Positions 41,775-57,286 of a DNA stretch of 64,000 bases are shown piece by piece (the first letter of the stretch is position 1; each line of letters begins with the position of its first letter). Origin of the DNA: Cubamyces lactineus (lineage: Eukaryota > Basidiomycota > Agaricomycetes > Polyporales > Polyporaceae); the NCBI GenBank assembly GCA_022376465.1, contig JACDTU010000011.1, positions 310,001-374,000 on the forward strand. Reading direction: 5' to 3'. Position numbers and translations under genes: made by a program. Under the pieces are notes generated by a model. The model had not been told where the DNA came from and did not search any database. It saw only the letters and a program-made list of their open reading frames with translations.

Positions 41775-44700
41775 ATGGCCGTCGCATTGCTTCACCCCAT
41801 TCCCTCCGAGGACAAGGAGCTCTTCAAACTCTACAGCTTCGGCATCCGCCAGAAGGCTCCCTTCGGCTGTATCCACCATGCGTTCGAGTTCTACGCTGCA
41901 GCGCAGCCCGATGCTATCGCCGTCGAGCACCTCGGGGATACCATCACTTACGCCGAGCTGAACAGGCAGGCCAATGTACTCGCTAACCATCTTCGCTCCC
42001 TGGGTGTCCGCCCTGGAGTTAGAGTCTGCCTCCTGGTCCAGCGGTCGATCTTGATGGTAATCGGGATTATGGCTGTATTGAAGGCCGGTGGCGCCTATGC
42101 GCCTCTAGACGGCGCAATCGTGACCCAGTCGACGCTAGAGCACGTCCTGCACGATTCGGAGGCCAAGATCGTGCTCACCATGCGGGAATACGTTCATCGC
42201 GTCTCGGGTGTTCCGTCCTTCTGTCTCGAAGACATCGGGGCTCTGCCGCAAGTCACTTCCAAGCCGGAGGACCTCAGTGCTCCGACGGACGCTGTTTACA
42301 TCATTTACACCTCTGGTACGCGTATCTCCTCTCCGAGACATAACGTATGGATACTCACACGCCTCTTTAGGCACCACCGGCAAGCCCAAGGGCGTCGAAG
42401 TGATGCACGGGAACGTCACCAACCGTGAGTCTCCTTGTTCGACTGCGGAGAAGTCTCAGATCATCTGACTTGACCCTGAAGTGGTCTGTCTTGCACCTGG
42501 CAACATTGAGATGCGTCCGGGGCGCAGGGTGTCCCAGCTGTTGAATATCGCGTTCGACATGGCTGCCTGGGTAAGATCGTTGCTAGTGTTGCGGCGTAGT
42601 CTTGCCTAATGCATAATTGCTAGGAAATTCTCGGTAGCATGAGCAACGGTTGCACGCTTTGCGTGCGCGGCAAGTCATCCAAGGAATGGCGTGCTGTGAT
42701 GAAGACCGTCGACATCGTCATTGGTGCGTAACTCAATAATGTGAGCCTGCCACGCGTTCTGGGCTGACGCACTGCGCTATTTTCAGCTACGCCAAGCATG
42801 ATGGGTACGCTTCCCGAGACATCCCACGCATATCGAATATTGAACACCGCTCTCTTAGCTCCTCACGACCCCGCGGATTACCCCAACATAAAGGTGGTGG
42901 CCACTGCAGGCGAGCCCTGCCCTTTACGTACGTCCTGCTGCGGATGTTGTTCCACAGCACCGCCCCAGCTGACCCTACCCGACGTTTCAGCATTGGCAGA
43001 AAAATGGGCAAAAGCGGCTCACTACTACAACAGTTGTGGTCCCACGGAGGTACGTTTCGAGTTTTCGCACGCCCGCACTTCTCGCGGAATGCCAATATTT
43101 ATCGGGTGACGGCGCATAGGTCACGATCGTGAACACTGTGCGCTTGCACACTCCCGGCGAATTCCTTACGATTGGCGGGCCGGTTCCTAACACCAACGTC
43201 TATGTCTTGGACGAGAACATGCAGCCGGTCCCCATCGGCGAGCCCGGCGTGATGTGGGCGGGCGGCGCCTGCGTGAGTAAAGGGTACCTGAACCTCCCCG
43301 ACAAGACCGCCGAGCGGTACAAGCTCGATCCCTTCACCAACGACGGGTGAGCATCATCTTCACGTTCGGGCATCATCGTCCGGGTCAGGACTGACTGGAA
43401 GTTCCCAGGAGCTATATGTTCAACACTGGCGACCTTGGCCGATGGCGTGAAAACGGCGAACTCGAACATCTGGGTCGTGTCGATGATCAGGTCAAGGTCA
43501 AGGTACGTCAGGCTGTCTTGTCATCTCTCAAAGTCTAAAAATTGACACGCTGGGTAGGGCTTCCGTGTGGAACTCGATGGCGTGTCGGCCGCGATGCAGG
43601 TATGATCCCAGTGAAACGTACACGATGGAGCATTCTAACGCTGCGCTGATCAGACTTGTCCTGCGGTCAAGAACGCTACCGCTTTGCTCGTATGTATCGC
43701 ATCGCTTTGACCAAGGTCCCGGCTCATCTCGCTGACATCGCAATGCTCCGCAGATTGAATCTGAGTTGTGGGGCTTTGTGACCCCAGCCACTGTCAATAC
43801 CGAGGAGGTCAAGGCGGCGGCGGCGGTCGTGCAGCCGTACTACGCAGTCCCGACACAGTACATCACGATGGACGACTTCCCATACACGAGCAACGGGAAG
43901 ATCGACAAGCGTGTTTTGCGCCAGCTTGCCTCTGACAAGCTTGCGAAGATCAAGGCTGAGAAGGACGCCAAGGCCACGATTGAATATGTCGAGAAGGTCG
44001 CCACCATCCCGACCAAGCCGGAGTTCTACAGTCCGTCGCCGTACGATGCAAAGGTCCTCAAGGACATCGTCAACGTTCTTCCCCAGCCCCAGCCCGTCTA
44101 TCAGGTCAATATGTCGGAGAAGAACGGCGCTCTGCTCGACGTCAAGACCGAGATTGGGCAATCCTCTACCACGGTCGGCGGGACCCTCGAGAAGGGCGGC
44201 TCGTCCTCGTCTCTCGAAAGCGGCAACTTCTGGGATGGCTACCTCGATGATGAGCTTCCCGACAAGACGAACGGCCATATTTTCCGGAACATCCGCCACC
44301 AGATCTTCTCGCTCTACCGCAGGCTCTTCGGCGTCGTCTTCGTCACCAATATGGCTATCTTCATTTCGATCCTCGCCAGAGGCGGCACGAACGCGCACGA
44401 ATACGGTCTTATTGTCGTCGCGAACTTGTTCTGCGCGATCCTCATGCGCCAGGACTACGTCATCAATGCCTTTTTCACGGTCGCTTGTTCTGTGCCGAGC
44501 AGGTAATCACCCAGTCTTCTCGTGGGCATCGGGGACGTGTTGCTGACATTTGATTGCCTAGCTGGCCTCTGTTCATCCGCCGCATCGTTGCCCGTGTTTA
44601 CCACATCGGAGGCTGTAGGTGCATTCTCGCGTCCACACCGGGCTTTGCTGACCTGGTCATTAGTGCACTCGGGCTGCGCAATCAGCGGGACGGTGTGGTT

Positions 44701-45897
44701 GATCCTCTTCACTGTCCAGGCTACCAGGGAGATGATCAACAAAGAAAAGGTACGCAACGCATGGTTACACCCGTCCGCGATCAAATCTGACCCTTGCACA
44801 GACCTCGGTTGCAACTGTTGCAGTAACTTATTTCATTCTGGCCCTACTTATCGGCATAATCCTCTTCGCCTACCCGAAAGTCCGCACAACTCATCATGAC
44901 GCCTTCGAGCGTACCCACCGTTTCCTGGGGTGGTCCACTGCGGCGTTGGTCTGGGTACAGGTAATGTCACCACTTTTCGGTAGGTTCACAACATATTGCT
45001 AACACGGGAGATCTTGCCTACAGGTTATCCTCCTGACCAACGACTACCGTCCTCGGGACCAGCCCCTCCATCAGGCCTTGGTTCATTCTGCGGCCTTCTG
45101 GCTCGTGGTCGTCTTGACCGGCTCCATTATCCTCCCGTGGGTGCGCCTGCGGAAGGTTCCTGTCCGCGCCGAAGTTTTGTCGAACCACGCCGTCAGACTC
45201 TACTTCGATTATGGTCTGTATACGCTCCTCTCCCTTCATGTGAAACCCCTGCTGACCGACGCGCATATAGTCACCCCGAAGCCCGGTCATTTCACTCGCA
45301 TCTCTGACGACCCTTTGTTCGAGTGGCACGGCTTCGCTACGATCTCTGAGCCGGGCAAGACCGGTTACTCGCTCGTGGTGTCTAAGGCGGGTGATTGGAC
45401 AAGCAAGATGATCACCAACCCGCCGAAGGAGCTCTACGTGCGTGGTATCCCAACTTACGGCGTGCTTCGCATCGCGCCTCTCTTCCGGCGCATCGTCCTC
45501 GTCGCCACGGGCAGCGGCATCGGTCCTTGTGCCCCCGTCATCCTCGCGCAAAGCATCCCTATCCGACTCCTCTGGACGTCCCCGGATGTGCGCAAGACGT
45601 TCGGCAACAAGCTCGTTGACCAGATTCTTGAGGCAGCACCCGACGCTGTTATTTATGGTACGTCTCCCGTCCTTCAGATGTGTCTATTTCGTGCGAACCG
45701 CGAGACTCATCATCCCGTCCTCCCTAGACACGCGCAAGCACGGCAAGCCTGACATGGTCAAGCTGACGTACCGCCTCGTCAAGGAGCACAACGCAGAGGC
45801 AGTCGCCATCATCTCGAACCAAAAGCTGACGCAGAAGGTCGTCTACGGCATGATGAGCCGTGGGATCCCCGCCTTCGGCGCCATCTGGGACTCATAG
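41775..45897 (+). CDS. NRPS-like fusion: adenylation domain, ferric-reductase-like membrane domain, NAD(P)/FAD-binding reductase domain
   Basis: About 16 exons join in frame to a protein of about 1,060 residues. Part 1 is an AMP-forming adenylation domain: core motifs [20 protein letters not shown] (A3), YYNSCGPTE (A5), [20 protein letters not shown] (A7/A8) with [14 protein letters not shown], and A10 Lys in [12 protein letters not shown]. No phosphopantetheine carrier motif follows. Part 2, after a Ser-rich linker, has about six hydrophobic helices, with His pairs in VYHIGGLHSG and [10 protein letters not shown], the latter like the heme-binding HR..G of ferric reductases. Part 3 is ferredoxin-reductase-like: [20 protein letters not shown] in the flavin-site position and [16 protein letters not shown] as nucleotide loop. 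Related proteins are annotated in basidiomycetes as acetyl-CoA synthetase-like or NRPS-like. It may activate an acid at a membrane and couple it to electron transfer; the substrate is unknown. ATG 41775 fits the domain start; the frame is open slightly further upstream. Confidence 0.9.
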
Positions 45898-46323
45898 ATT
45901 TCTCTCACACTCTCATTCTTGGTTATCCTTCGCCCAATGTCTTAACAACAACCTCGCATTCATCATTTATCACTGTCGCTCATATGCTGCTGCTGCCCGT
46001 AAGTTGGGCGCGGCCCTTCCTATCACAGGCACGGACTCGCCTCTCTGAGATAGTGTCTGCGATCGACTCTGTATAATTATGTACTAGGGATGTCGCTGTG
46101 TTGTATTATCCAGTGCCGTCCGCGACGCGCACTGGGGCTCAAGACTGTATTTACTACCGTATATAGTACGTGTATAATTGAATCGCGTCCGTGCGCATCA
46201 TATCATAACCCCATCACCCAGAACGTAGCTATGTGCCACATGCAACTACAGCGCTGTACAGCTTATATAGGCTCGACGTCAGCCACACAGTCTGGTGGAA
46301 AGGTTGGTCATCCAGCAGGGACT
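45898..46323. other. Convergent spacer
   Basis: It separates the stops of the fusion enzyme and the seven-helix protein. It is AT-richer than its flanks and contains no gene I can see. Confidence 0.5.
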
Positions 46324-48101
46324 TCATATCGTTGACCTGTGGCTGTTCCATCCTACACTGTAGTCGCCCACGATTCCCCAGGCCCGCCTAGGTTCTCTCC
46401 CGACAATGAAGGCATCTTCGGGACGCTTGATGATCTCTACCTCTGCGCCCTCGTTGAGCACGCGCTTAAGGTAGTATGCGTGCGCCGCGTCGACGCGCAT
46501 CTTCTCGTCCTCTTCGCTGTCCTGTCGCTCAAAAGGGTCGAAGTCGATGGAGAGGGAGGCCGAGGCGCGGATAGGCGAGGAGGTGCCAAAACTGCTTGAC
46601 GTGGCGTTGGACAGGCTGCGCGGTTTGGGGCGGCGGCGACAGGAAATGAGTCGTGACCAGACACGGAGGACATCCTTATTTCAGAGTGAGCTTGGGGGGT
46701 ACAATGTCAAAATAAAATCTAACAAAGCTTACCGGTTGTGTGGCGAAGATCAAGAAAAAGGCCGTCCCCACTTCACCGGGGATGTAGAATCAGCCTATGC
46801 TGGAACATCTACAAAGTCTACGTACCTGAAGCTGCGAACATGTCCGGCAAGACTGTGTGCACCCCAAGCACGCCGACAATTTCTACTCTGGATTCACCAT
46901 AATGAGCCCAACTTCAATATATGGATCTCACTGAGAACGCGCTTACAACATCCCGCAGAAGACGTATGCAACGAAGATGCCGACACGAATGATTAGCTGC
47001 GTGTCAATGCCAGAGCTGAGGCCGGCGCAGCGCAACGCTTTCCGGTGGCGGGATAGCATAATAATTAGATGGACTACACCAATCGGTCAGCTTGGTTTAC
47101 GTGCGCCGGGTACAACCTTCATACTCACGCACCTTCTAAGAAAGTTGCAATGAGACAAACAACAGCAGTGTATACACACAGAGATATGGTGCTGTTAGTG
47201 ACCCTGATTAAGCAACTTGACTCACGTACTCATCATGCTGCAGTGACTTACTAAGGACTAAACTCGACGGAACAGTAGAAAAACCTGCGCTCCCGGGTGA
47301 CTCGACTAGGATCCGCAAGAGCAGCCTACACAGGGATATAAGCCATGATTACGGGCCAATTGTCTACCAATCGGAGCTTTCCACTCACACGAAGCGCCAC
47401 AGTGGCAAAGCAGAGATGTACCACGTATGGTGCCGCAAGAAGCTGCCGTTCGATCAATAAAAGAAGGCGAATTGTGGAAACCCTCGAGAGCAGCTTACCG
47501 CTAGAGTGATCGTCCTGCTCTGCTTGGACGCCCCTCGAAGTGGAATCATTCTGAAAGGTCTGAAGGTGGACCACGTAGAGTAAACGAGCGCAAGTACCGC
47601 GGTGGAAGTCCTGTTAGGCCACATGGAACGACCGTCAGATGGACTATCGAATGTGTGATTGATTGGCTGCCCACATAGGCGGGACTGGAGCGATCAGTGT
47701 AGCTTGAATGACACAAAGTGCCCTGTCCGGTTCAGGGCCGCTTTGTTGTCGAGAGTAGAGGCTGCATTCCCACCGCTGAGCACGGCACGATACACAAACA
47801 GGTGATCTACTCACAGAAGAGAGGATACGACACCGGTCAGGATCCATGTACAACATACGTTGATCATAGTCGGGTGCCGTACAAGCTTGCGAGAGAACAG
47901 GAAGGTCGCGACCAGGAGTGGGAGTAGAACCTGATCACCGCCAATCTCGAAGATGAACCACATGATGAGATTTGCGTGTGCGCTCGATCCTAGACCTCCC
48001 TCATTGATACCTGCGGATGCCGTATGAGGTAATCATGATGAGCTCTACTATCGTTTGCAACGTAGGTACTCACGTCGGTGAAATCTTGAGACATTATCCA
48101 T
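46324..48101 (-). CDS. Seven-helix membrane protein of a large Agaricomycete family
   Basis: About nine small exons on the minus strand join into a polytopic protein of roughly 370 residues. Readable blocks in order: GGLGSSAHANLIMWFIFEIG, LLPLLVATFLFSRKLVRHPT, MINVCCTWILTGVVSSLL, GPEPDRALCVIQATLIAPVP, STAVLALVYSTWSTF, LLAAPYVVHLCFATVALR, TISLCVYTAVVCLIATFLE, GIDTQLIIRVGIFVAYVFCG, then VLPDMFAAS and TAFFLIFATQPDVLRVWSR. The cytoplasmic tail is Ser-rich and acidic (SLSIDFDPFERQDSEEDEKM). This series of seven hydrophobic segments with short loops resembles a receptor, and such proteins are numerous and uncharacterised in mushrooms; it is not the Ste3 or Ste2 pheromone receptor. The first exon (ATG 48101) is short and rests on phase matching. 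A TATATATA element at about 48362-48370 may be its TATA box. Confidence 0.78.
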
Positions 48102-49173
48102 AATATAATCCGTTGAGAAGCGTGGAACTCCTATTGTCACTCGTGAAGAGAGGAAAGAACGCTGGGCTCCTTGCGGTCTTGTCGAAGCAGAGAATTTGAA
48201 GCTCTACGATCTTCTCGAGAATGCGGTAGAGAGCAAGACTAAGTGAGAGTCGAAGGAAGTAAACACGAACAAGAAAGAGCGTAGAATAAGCTGAAGAAAG
48301 GAGCGAAATATAATCAGAATGGGATAGAAGTTGGACGTGGAAGGGGCCGGAAGAACTCACCTATATATACAGGACCATGCCCCGCACCGCAGCGTCGCCG
48401 TCGCAATGTCCCGATATCAACTCGCCGATGCGGTTCTGCGGAACCTAGCTTGCCCTAGGCACTATGACAGCTTCATGGAGGATACGCATGCGCGCCCACG
48501 TCGGAGTTGGCGTAGGCTTGAACGCAAAACGTGACGGATGGTTGCTGCAGTGTGGTCTGCCTCCCCGGGCGTCGGAGATCACTCTGTCGATCCTATGGTC
48601 AACAATATCGCGGGTACTATCAGACGAACTGAGTGATTTTGCAGTGGTCGCATGCGCTGTAGTCTCCGAGCCTGTGCGTCGATACGAACACTGGGATGCG
48701 CGAGCAAGACTATGAAGCCATGCGAGCCTTAAAGTCCGTGAGGGCGTAAAACTAGAGGTTTATGGAAATGCTGTGCAAACATCAGCAACAGCCTACCCAA
48801 GGCAGGCTTCCAAGTTGAGGGTGACTCATGTCATGCAAGTGATCTGTCCCACGCTACTGACCGTGCAGCATTCCCAGACTACAGGCGAAACCATGATATT
48901 CAAAGAAGCATGCTAGTGCGGCTATGCCGCGTCAAGGCACTGTAAAGGGAAGGAAATGGGCAACAGCAACGCTAGGGTATGGATACTAGATGGAACCTGC
49001 CTGGTAATTCTGAACAGTGATCGTGCTCGGGTGGATATGATGGGGCGGAGGCTTTACGGAAGCAGCCTGATACGTCAAGCTTCGGGACTTTCGACCAGCA
49101 TTTCACCTCACGGCGGCGGTGATACAAACTATGGGTCAAGCATGACATGCTCGTGTTTACAATCAAAATTCAC
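48102..49173. other. Intergenic stretch upstream of the seven-helix gene
   Basis: This contains the promoter of the minus-strand seven-helix gene, including CTATATATAC at 48361-48370, and otherwise nothing I can identify. Open frames are short. Confidence 0.4.
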
Positions 49174-49183
49174 CTACATCTGT

Positions 49184-49245
49184 GCTTCGTCGTCGTCTTC
49201 TCCATCGCCCTCGTCCTCGTCCCCATCGCCCTCATCCTCATATGG
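49184..49245. repeat. Imperfect CGTC/CCTC trinucleotide-rich repeat
   Basis: Repeated TCGTC, TCCTCGTCC and ATCGCCCTC units lie here. Read on the minus strand in one frame they code for an acidic Glu/Asp/Gly repeat (YEDEGDGDEDEGDGE), so this may be a lost C-terminal tail of the neighbouring minus-strand gene. Confidence 0.6.
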
Positions 49246-49279
49246 ACTCAGCGGCCTTGCCGAGTTGTAGCGCGGTCCG

Positions 49280-50520
49280 TCACACTTCCTCCTCCTCACA
49301 AGTCTCATCGTCCAAATCATCTTCTTCCTCCATAAGATCAGCAGGCGGGTGGGAAGCCTCGTACACCAGTAATTCATTATTTCGCACGACGGACCGAACC
49401 TCGCCCTTGAGGTAGCGCTCAAACGTGTCCAACTCGAACAATAGGTTCGCAACGGCCTTCTTCTTAGGTTCGATGTCCTGCCAAATGGTGAGCACAGGAA
49501 TGTTCATATGTTCATCGATACAGATACACCTACTTTGCGATAACTCCGTGCGTCCTCGGAGGGAGGCTACAGAATGTCAGGGCCATACACTACAGAACCA
49601 AGCATTTCACTCACAGCCCCCTTCGCAGTGATGAGGATCGGGCGGTTGTCCGGCGTATGTAGGCACCACATGTACTCGTGGTTCTTATCCCTGTGCACAG
49701 TGATATGGACCTCCCAACTCGCTGAGCAAAGTCAGATAGACGGAACCCCACCCAATCAGCTGAACACGAAACATGAGCACTCACCTCCGAGGTCATACTC
49801 GAATTTGATGCCGATTTCTTGATTCCGACATTCGCCCTTGCTGATGTTGTGCGCTCTGTTCCTGCTCCAGACATCCCCGAGCGTAACCTCGTGATCCTTC
49901 TTACATGGTACCTGAATCTCTGCCGTGACCCTCTCCCAGGGATCATCCAGGTTCCACGGCTCGTTACCCAACAACCAGCTGTCGTCGTCGTACGACTTTC
50001 CGCGGGGCGAGACCCTCATCATGGGATCATGGGAGTTCTTGCTATAGAACCAGAGCCAGTGCTGCCATGCCTCGAGATCATCGTGGCGGTCCGGCTCCTC
50101 GGGGATCCGAATACTACGGTGCTTCTTGATCTCGTCAGGTCGGTACGTTTCGGAGTAGAGCTCGACATGGGTGAGCACCTGGGCTTGGTGGAGATGCATT
50201 CCAGACCAGCCAAAGATCAGGAGAATGCATTTGTAGAGATGGGCGAAGGTGAAGCTGAGAGGGAGACGCGCGATGCGATACACACCCTTAAAACGTGCGA
50301 GCTGGAAGCGGAGCTCGATGTACGTATCACTGGGCTCGGGCATGACCTTGTTCGCATTGGGGGTATCCTGTGTAGAGGATGGCAGCGAGAGCGACGTGGC
50401 CTGTGGTGGCTGATCGGACGTCCGTGGTCTCTTCGCGGGAATAGGGTTCCCTTCGTCCGGCTCAGAAGCTGCTAGTGGATGCTTCGCCGGATGAGGGTTC
50501 TGGTTCATGGGTGTCGACAT
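49280..50520 (-). CDS. pRiA4b ORF-3-like protein (PRiA4_ORF3 family)
   Basis: From ATG 50520 a Pro/Ser-rich N-terminus of about 65 residues is followed by the family core: YIELRFQLARFKGVYRIARL, SFTFAHLYKCILLIFGWSGM, HLHQAQV, EVTLGDVWSRNRAHNISKGE, and IKFEYDLGASWEVHITVHRD spanning an intron. This follows the order of the domain first described from Agrobacterium plasmid pRiA4b and found in bacteria near transposases, with many fungal members of unknown function. After RPILITAKGA come two short introns, then DIEPKKKAVANLLFELDTFE and a run of acidic residues ending at 49280. A +1 frame change at the GAG-rich end would restore 34 more acidic codons to 49174, so the gene may be C-terminally truncated. 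A TTATATAA element at 50713-50720 may be its TATA box. Confidence 0.85.
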
Positions 50521-51105
50521 GCTCTGATGACTCTCTGTATATAAAGTAGATGTGTCAGAGGCAATTTGTAGCTATTCGTCTCCTTTCAGTACGCGATGGA
50601 TTCATAGACGACAGCGGATTGAAAACTTACCGGTAATGAGATGAGTGTAGTATGCAGCGCAGTACAGTAGAGAAGTCAATTATGGAGGGGTGATGTAGTA
50701 GCAGCGGAGCAATTTATATAAGGGTCGGGGTGTCGCTAAGTGGTAGAGTCGGCCATTGCGGTGGGGAGAGGAAGAGGGCACCGACGGCGAGCGGTCGTCG
50801 CGACTCCACGGCAGAGTCGCGCATGTCACGTGATCGTGATATGCGAGTGTCCAGAGGATCGTCCGCCTCCTGGACACCTCCCGAATCTTCGAAGAACTTC
50901 ATAGGCAAATGCCGCATCGTATACGTTTGCAACACTGAGCCTGGGGCGGGTGATAGCAAACACGTACAGACAACAAGCATGCATTGGTACGGGGTGATAC
51001 AGTACAGTACATGTACAGCGGTCTTGGGACACTTGGCTACACTGAAAGCTTGAAGTTGAACGCTAGAAGTACACATGTTGGGGCGACGACTCCGAGGAAT
51101 CCTTC
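50521..51105. promoter_or_regulatory. Upstream region of the pRiA4b-like gene
   Basis: It holds TTATATAA (50713-50720), about 195 bases upstream of the minus-strand start, and the palindromic bHLH-type site TCACGTGA at 50826-50833. It also contains the 3' UTR of the questin-oxidase-like gene. Confidence 0.4.
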
Positions 51106-52923
51106 TTAATCATCATTGTCCCAAGCTCCGTCCCAACCAAGGGCACTACGGTCCCAAGACCCTTCTTTTTGCCCATGCGAGACCCATCCCAAGGTATCCA
51201 TCACAACTCCCGCTGCGCGGACGAAAAGCGACCCGTCTACCTTCGCGATCCCTCGGTGTGTCTCGTGTCCCTCCACGTCGAATGCGCCAATTACGCCTCC
51301 GGGTGGTGTTCGTCCGTACCGCTGTGCAGCGTAGTACAACGCCCTGATCGCTTTGAGGGTATGCGCGTCCGGAGCGTGCAGGACCGACGCGACGATACCC
51401 GGCCATGGGTTGAAATCGGCATCGTCCTCCGGCTTGCCAACGGCCGACACATTGGGCTCTGGCATGTTCTCGTTCGGCGGTCTCGGAGTGTCGGAATATG
51501 ACATTGCAAGCTCCGCGTCGATCCTGGGACGGCCGCGGACAGTGAGATAGATGAGGAGCACAGGAACGATCGACCGCAGTAGCGTCGCTTTCGATTCCAT
51601 CGAGGGTATCGCCGCAAGGAGCGATGGCACAAAGAGCGATGCGTTCAGCATGTGCATCAGGAAGAAGTCCAAACGGGGCTTGCGTCCGCGTCGTCCGGAC
51701 CCAACGAAGAGCAACGTCGTGGTCCAAAGAAGCTCCTCGACACGTTCGTCTAGCTCTGCCTGCCCTCGCGTTGTGTCGATCTGCCACAGAGAAGAGAGTC
51801 GTTGGATTTCCTCCGGCCGACCGTCCGCGCAGGCTGCTCTGAAGCGCGCCGAAAGGAGTGCGTTCGGGTCGTATGGCATAACCGGTTTCATGATATCAGA
51901 GTCGTACGCCTGTCTCAAAATGGACAGCAGTGAATGTCCTATAGACGGCTGACGGTGGATGGGTTCCCTTGCTTTGTAGATTAGATGTTGTGGAGATGGA
52001 GGAGGGCCCGTGAGATCGAACAGTTCCGGGCGGAAGGCATCATGAACGGCAGTTTGGGCCAACGCTGCAGACATGCCCAATCATCAATCCTGCTCGTGTC
52101 CGATTCGCCTTCGCAACATACCTTGGGCAACCATGGCGTCGCTCCCGAACTCAGCTGCGTACTAGACAAATGAGACAAAACAGTAAGTCATCCCGTCGGG
52201 ATTGATCTGTGGACGCATGACATACTCCCATCTGGATCAACGGGTGCACCCTTCCGTAGACAACAGATTAGCATTGTTATGAAATCTTGTTGGACACGGG
52301 TAACAACTTACGCTCCGCCTACAAATCTCAAGAGCATGTACGCTCCGTTCCCATTTGCCGCGGGCGCGAAGATGTATCTCTCCAGCGTCTTCCCGGTGCC
52401 ATGCTCTGCTATCTCCTTTGTGAAGAAGTCCAAGTAGCTTGGGTAATATCTATAACGGTTCAGCTGAAGGTAGTAGGCTAGGCGGGCTGTCGACCATCGA
52501 CTACTGACTTGGCGTTGCTCATTCCCAGAAACTGAGTCCAGTTCTGTGGTGTAAGTTCCTCGAGTGTCTCAATAATGTCGCCATTGCGGTTCATGGCATA
52601 CAGATCCCATTGTTCTGCACTCTTCGCTTCTGCATCGTATATCTTCTGCAGCAGGGCAGGTGTAGCACCTAGATCGTATGCTGCCAAGATGCTTCACGCG
52701 TATGGAAACTTTAACGCTCTATTCAGCGCAGCAATACTCGAATGAGAGCTCACTGATGGCTCAGATGGTTATGGAATCCAATATGGCCCCAGAAACAATG
52801 GTGTCTATCACGATCCTCCTCGAGCAGCTGCTCAATCGTGCGTTTGGCAACAAAGGTCGATCCTGGGAGGTTCAGGAGACCTTGGCGAATAGTTGCGGGC
52901 AACCGTACAGTGCGGCGAGTCAT
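51106..52923 (-). CDS. Questin oxidase/AflY-like oxidoreductase
   Basis: Exon 1 (ATG 52923) reads MTRRTVRLPATIRQGLLNLP, then HHCFWGHIGFHNHLSHHILA, with an intron that restores HHILAAYDLGAT. Further blocks are NWTQFLGMSNAKYYPSYLDF, EIAEHGTGKTLERYIF, RVHPLIQMGY, EFGSDAMVAQALAQTAVHD, and in the large last exon HAPDAHTLKAIRALYYAAQR. These match, in order, the fungal questin-oxidase-like family that includes AflY of aflatoxin and GedK of geodin biosynthesis, proposed to catalyse Baeyer-Villiger-type ring cleavage. In basidiomycetes the family is common outside polyketide clusters, so the substrate cannot be inferred. The protein ends WDGAWDNDD at 51106. Five or six introns, all in phase. Confidence 0.88.
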
Positions 52924-53470
52924 AGCGGTCGCTCTGCGCTATCCTGGGAGGCTTAGTGAGCCGTTGAGCGTCGAGGTGAGAAGGAAAGAGGGGGCTAATA
53001 AGAATGAGTGGAACCAGGCCAATGACACACGTACTTACTCAGCAGCTGGTCCCGTTGAGGATTCGTGCACTGAATTTGGTGTCTGGGGATGGCGCATGAC
53101 CTAGCACGGGAAGACGCGACAAAACGACTCCTCCCAGTGTTACCGACTCCCGAGCGCCCACATGCTGACTCTGCCGAGCCTACACTGCGACCAAAGGAGA
53201 TGTGCGTAAATAGTCTGAGGACGCAGACAAACGTCGTTGAAAGTGGCTGACAAAGGTGGGACGCCACATTTCAGTGATTCGTCATGTTACCTATGGAATG
53301 ACGGCAGGAAGCAGTGGGAGTGGGCGCTTCGTCAGAGCAGACAAACAACCAAAATGGTTCCAACTGTACATACGCGCGAGATGATAGTGTAGTATCCTAC
53401 AATAATACATGGACAAGCGTCCGAATGCCATGCTCGCAAAGCACAAGCAATAAGCAACACACAATAAAGA
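52924..53470. other. Spacer upstream of the questin-oxidase-like gene
   Basis: It should contain the promoter of that gene and the 3' UTR of PRP2. No other gene is recognised. Confidence 0.4.

Positions 53471-57286
<3,816 letters not shown>

Noticed and set aside
43724..44398. A 224-codon minus-strand open frame
   Set aside because: It is antisense to the adenylation-membrane fusion gene and is rich in Val, Arg and Asp as expected of the complement of GC-rich codons.
45018..45551. A 177-codon minus-strand open frame
   Set aside because: It is antisense to the reductase part of the fusion gene; no domain is recognised.
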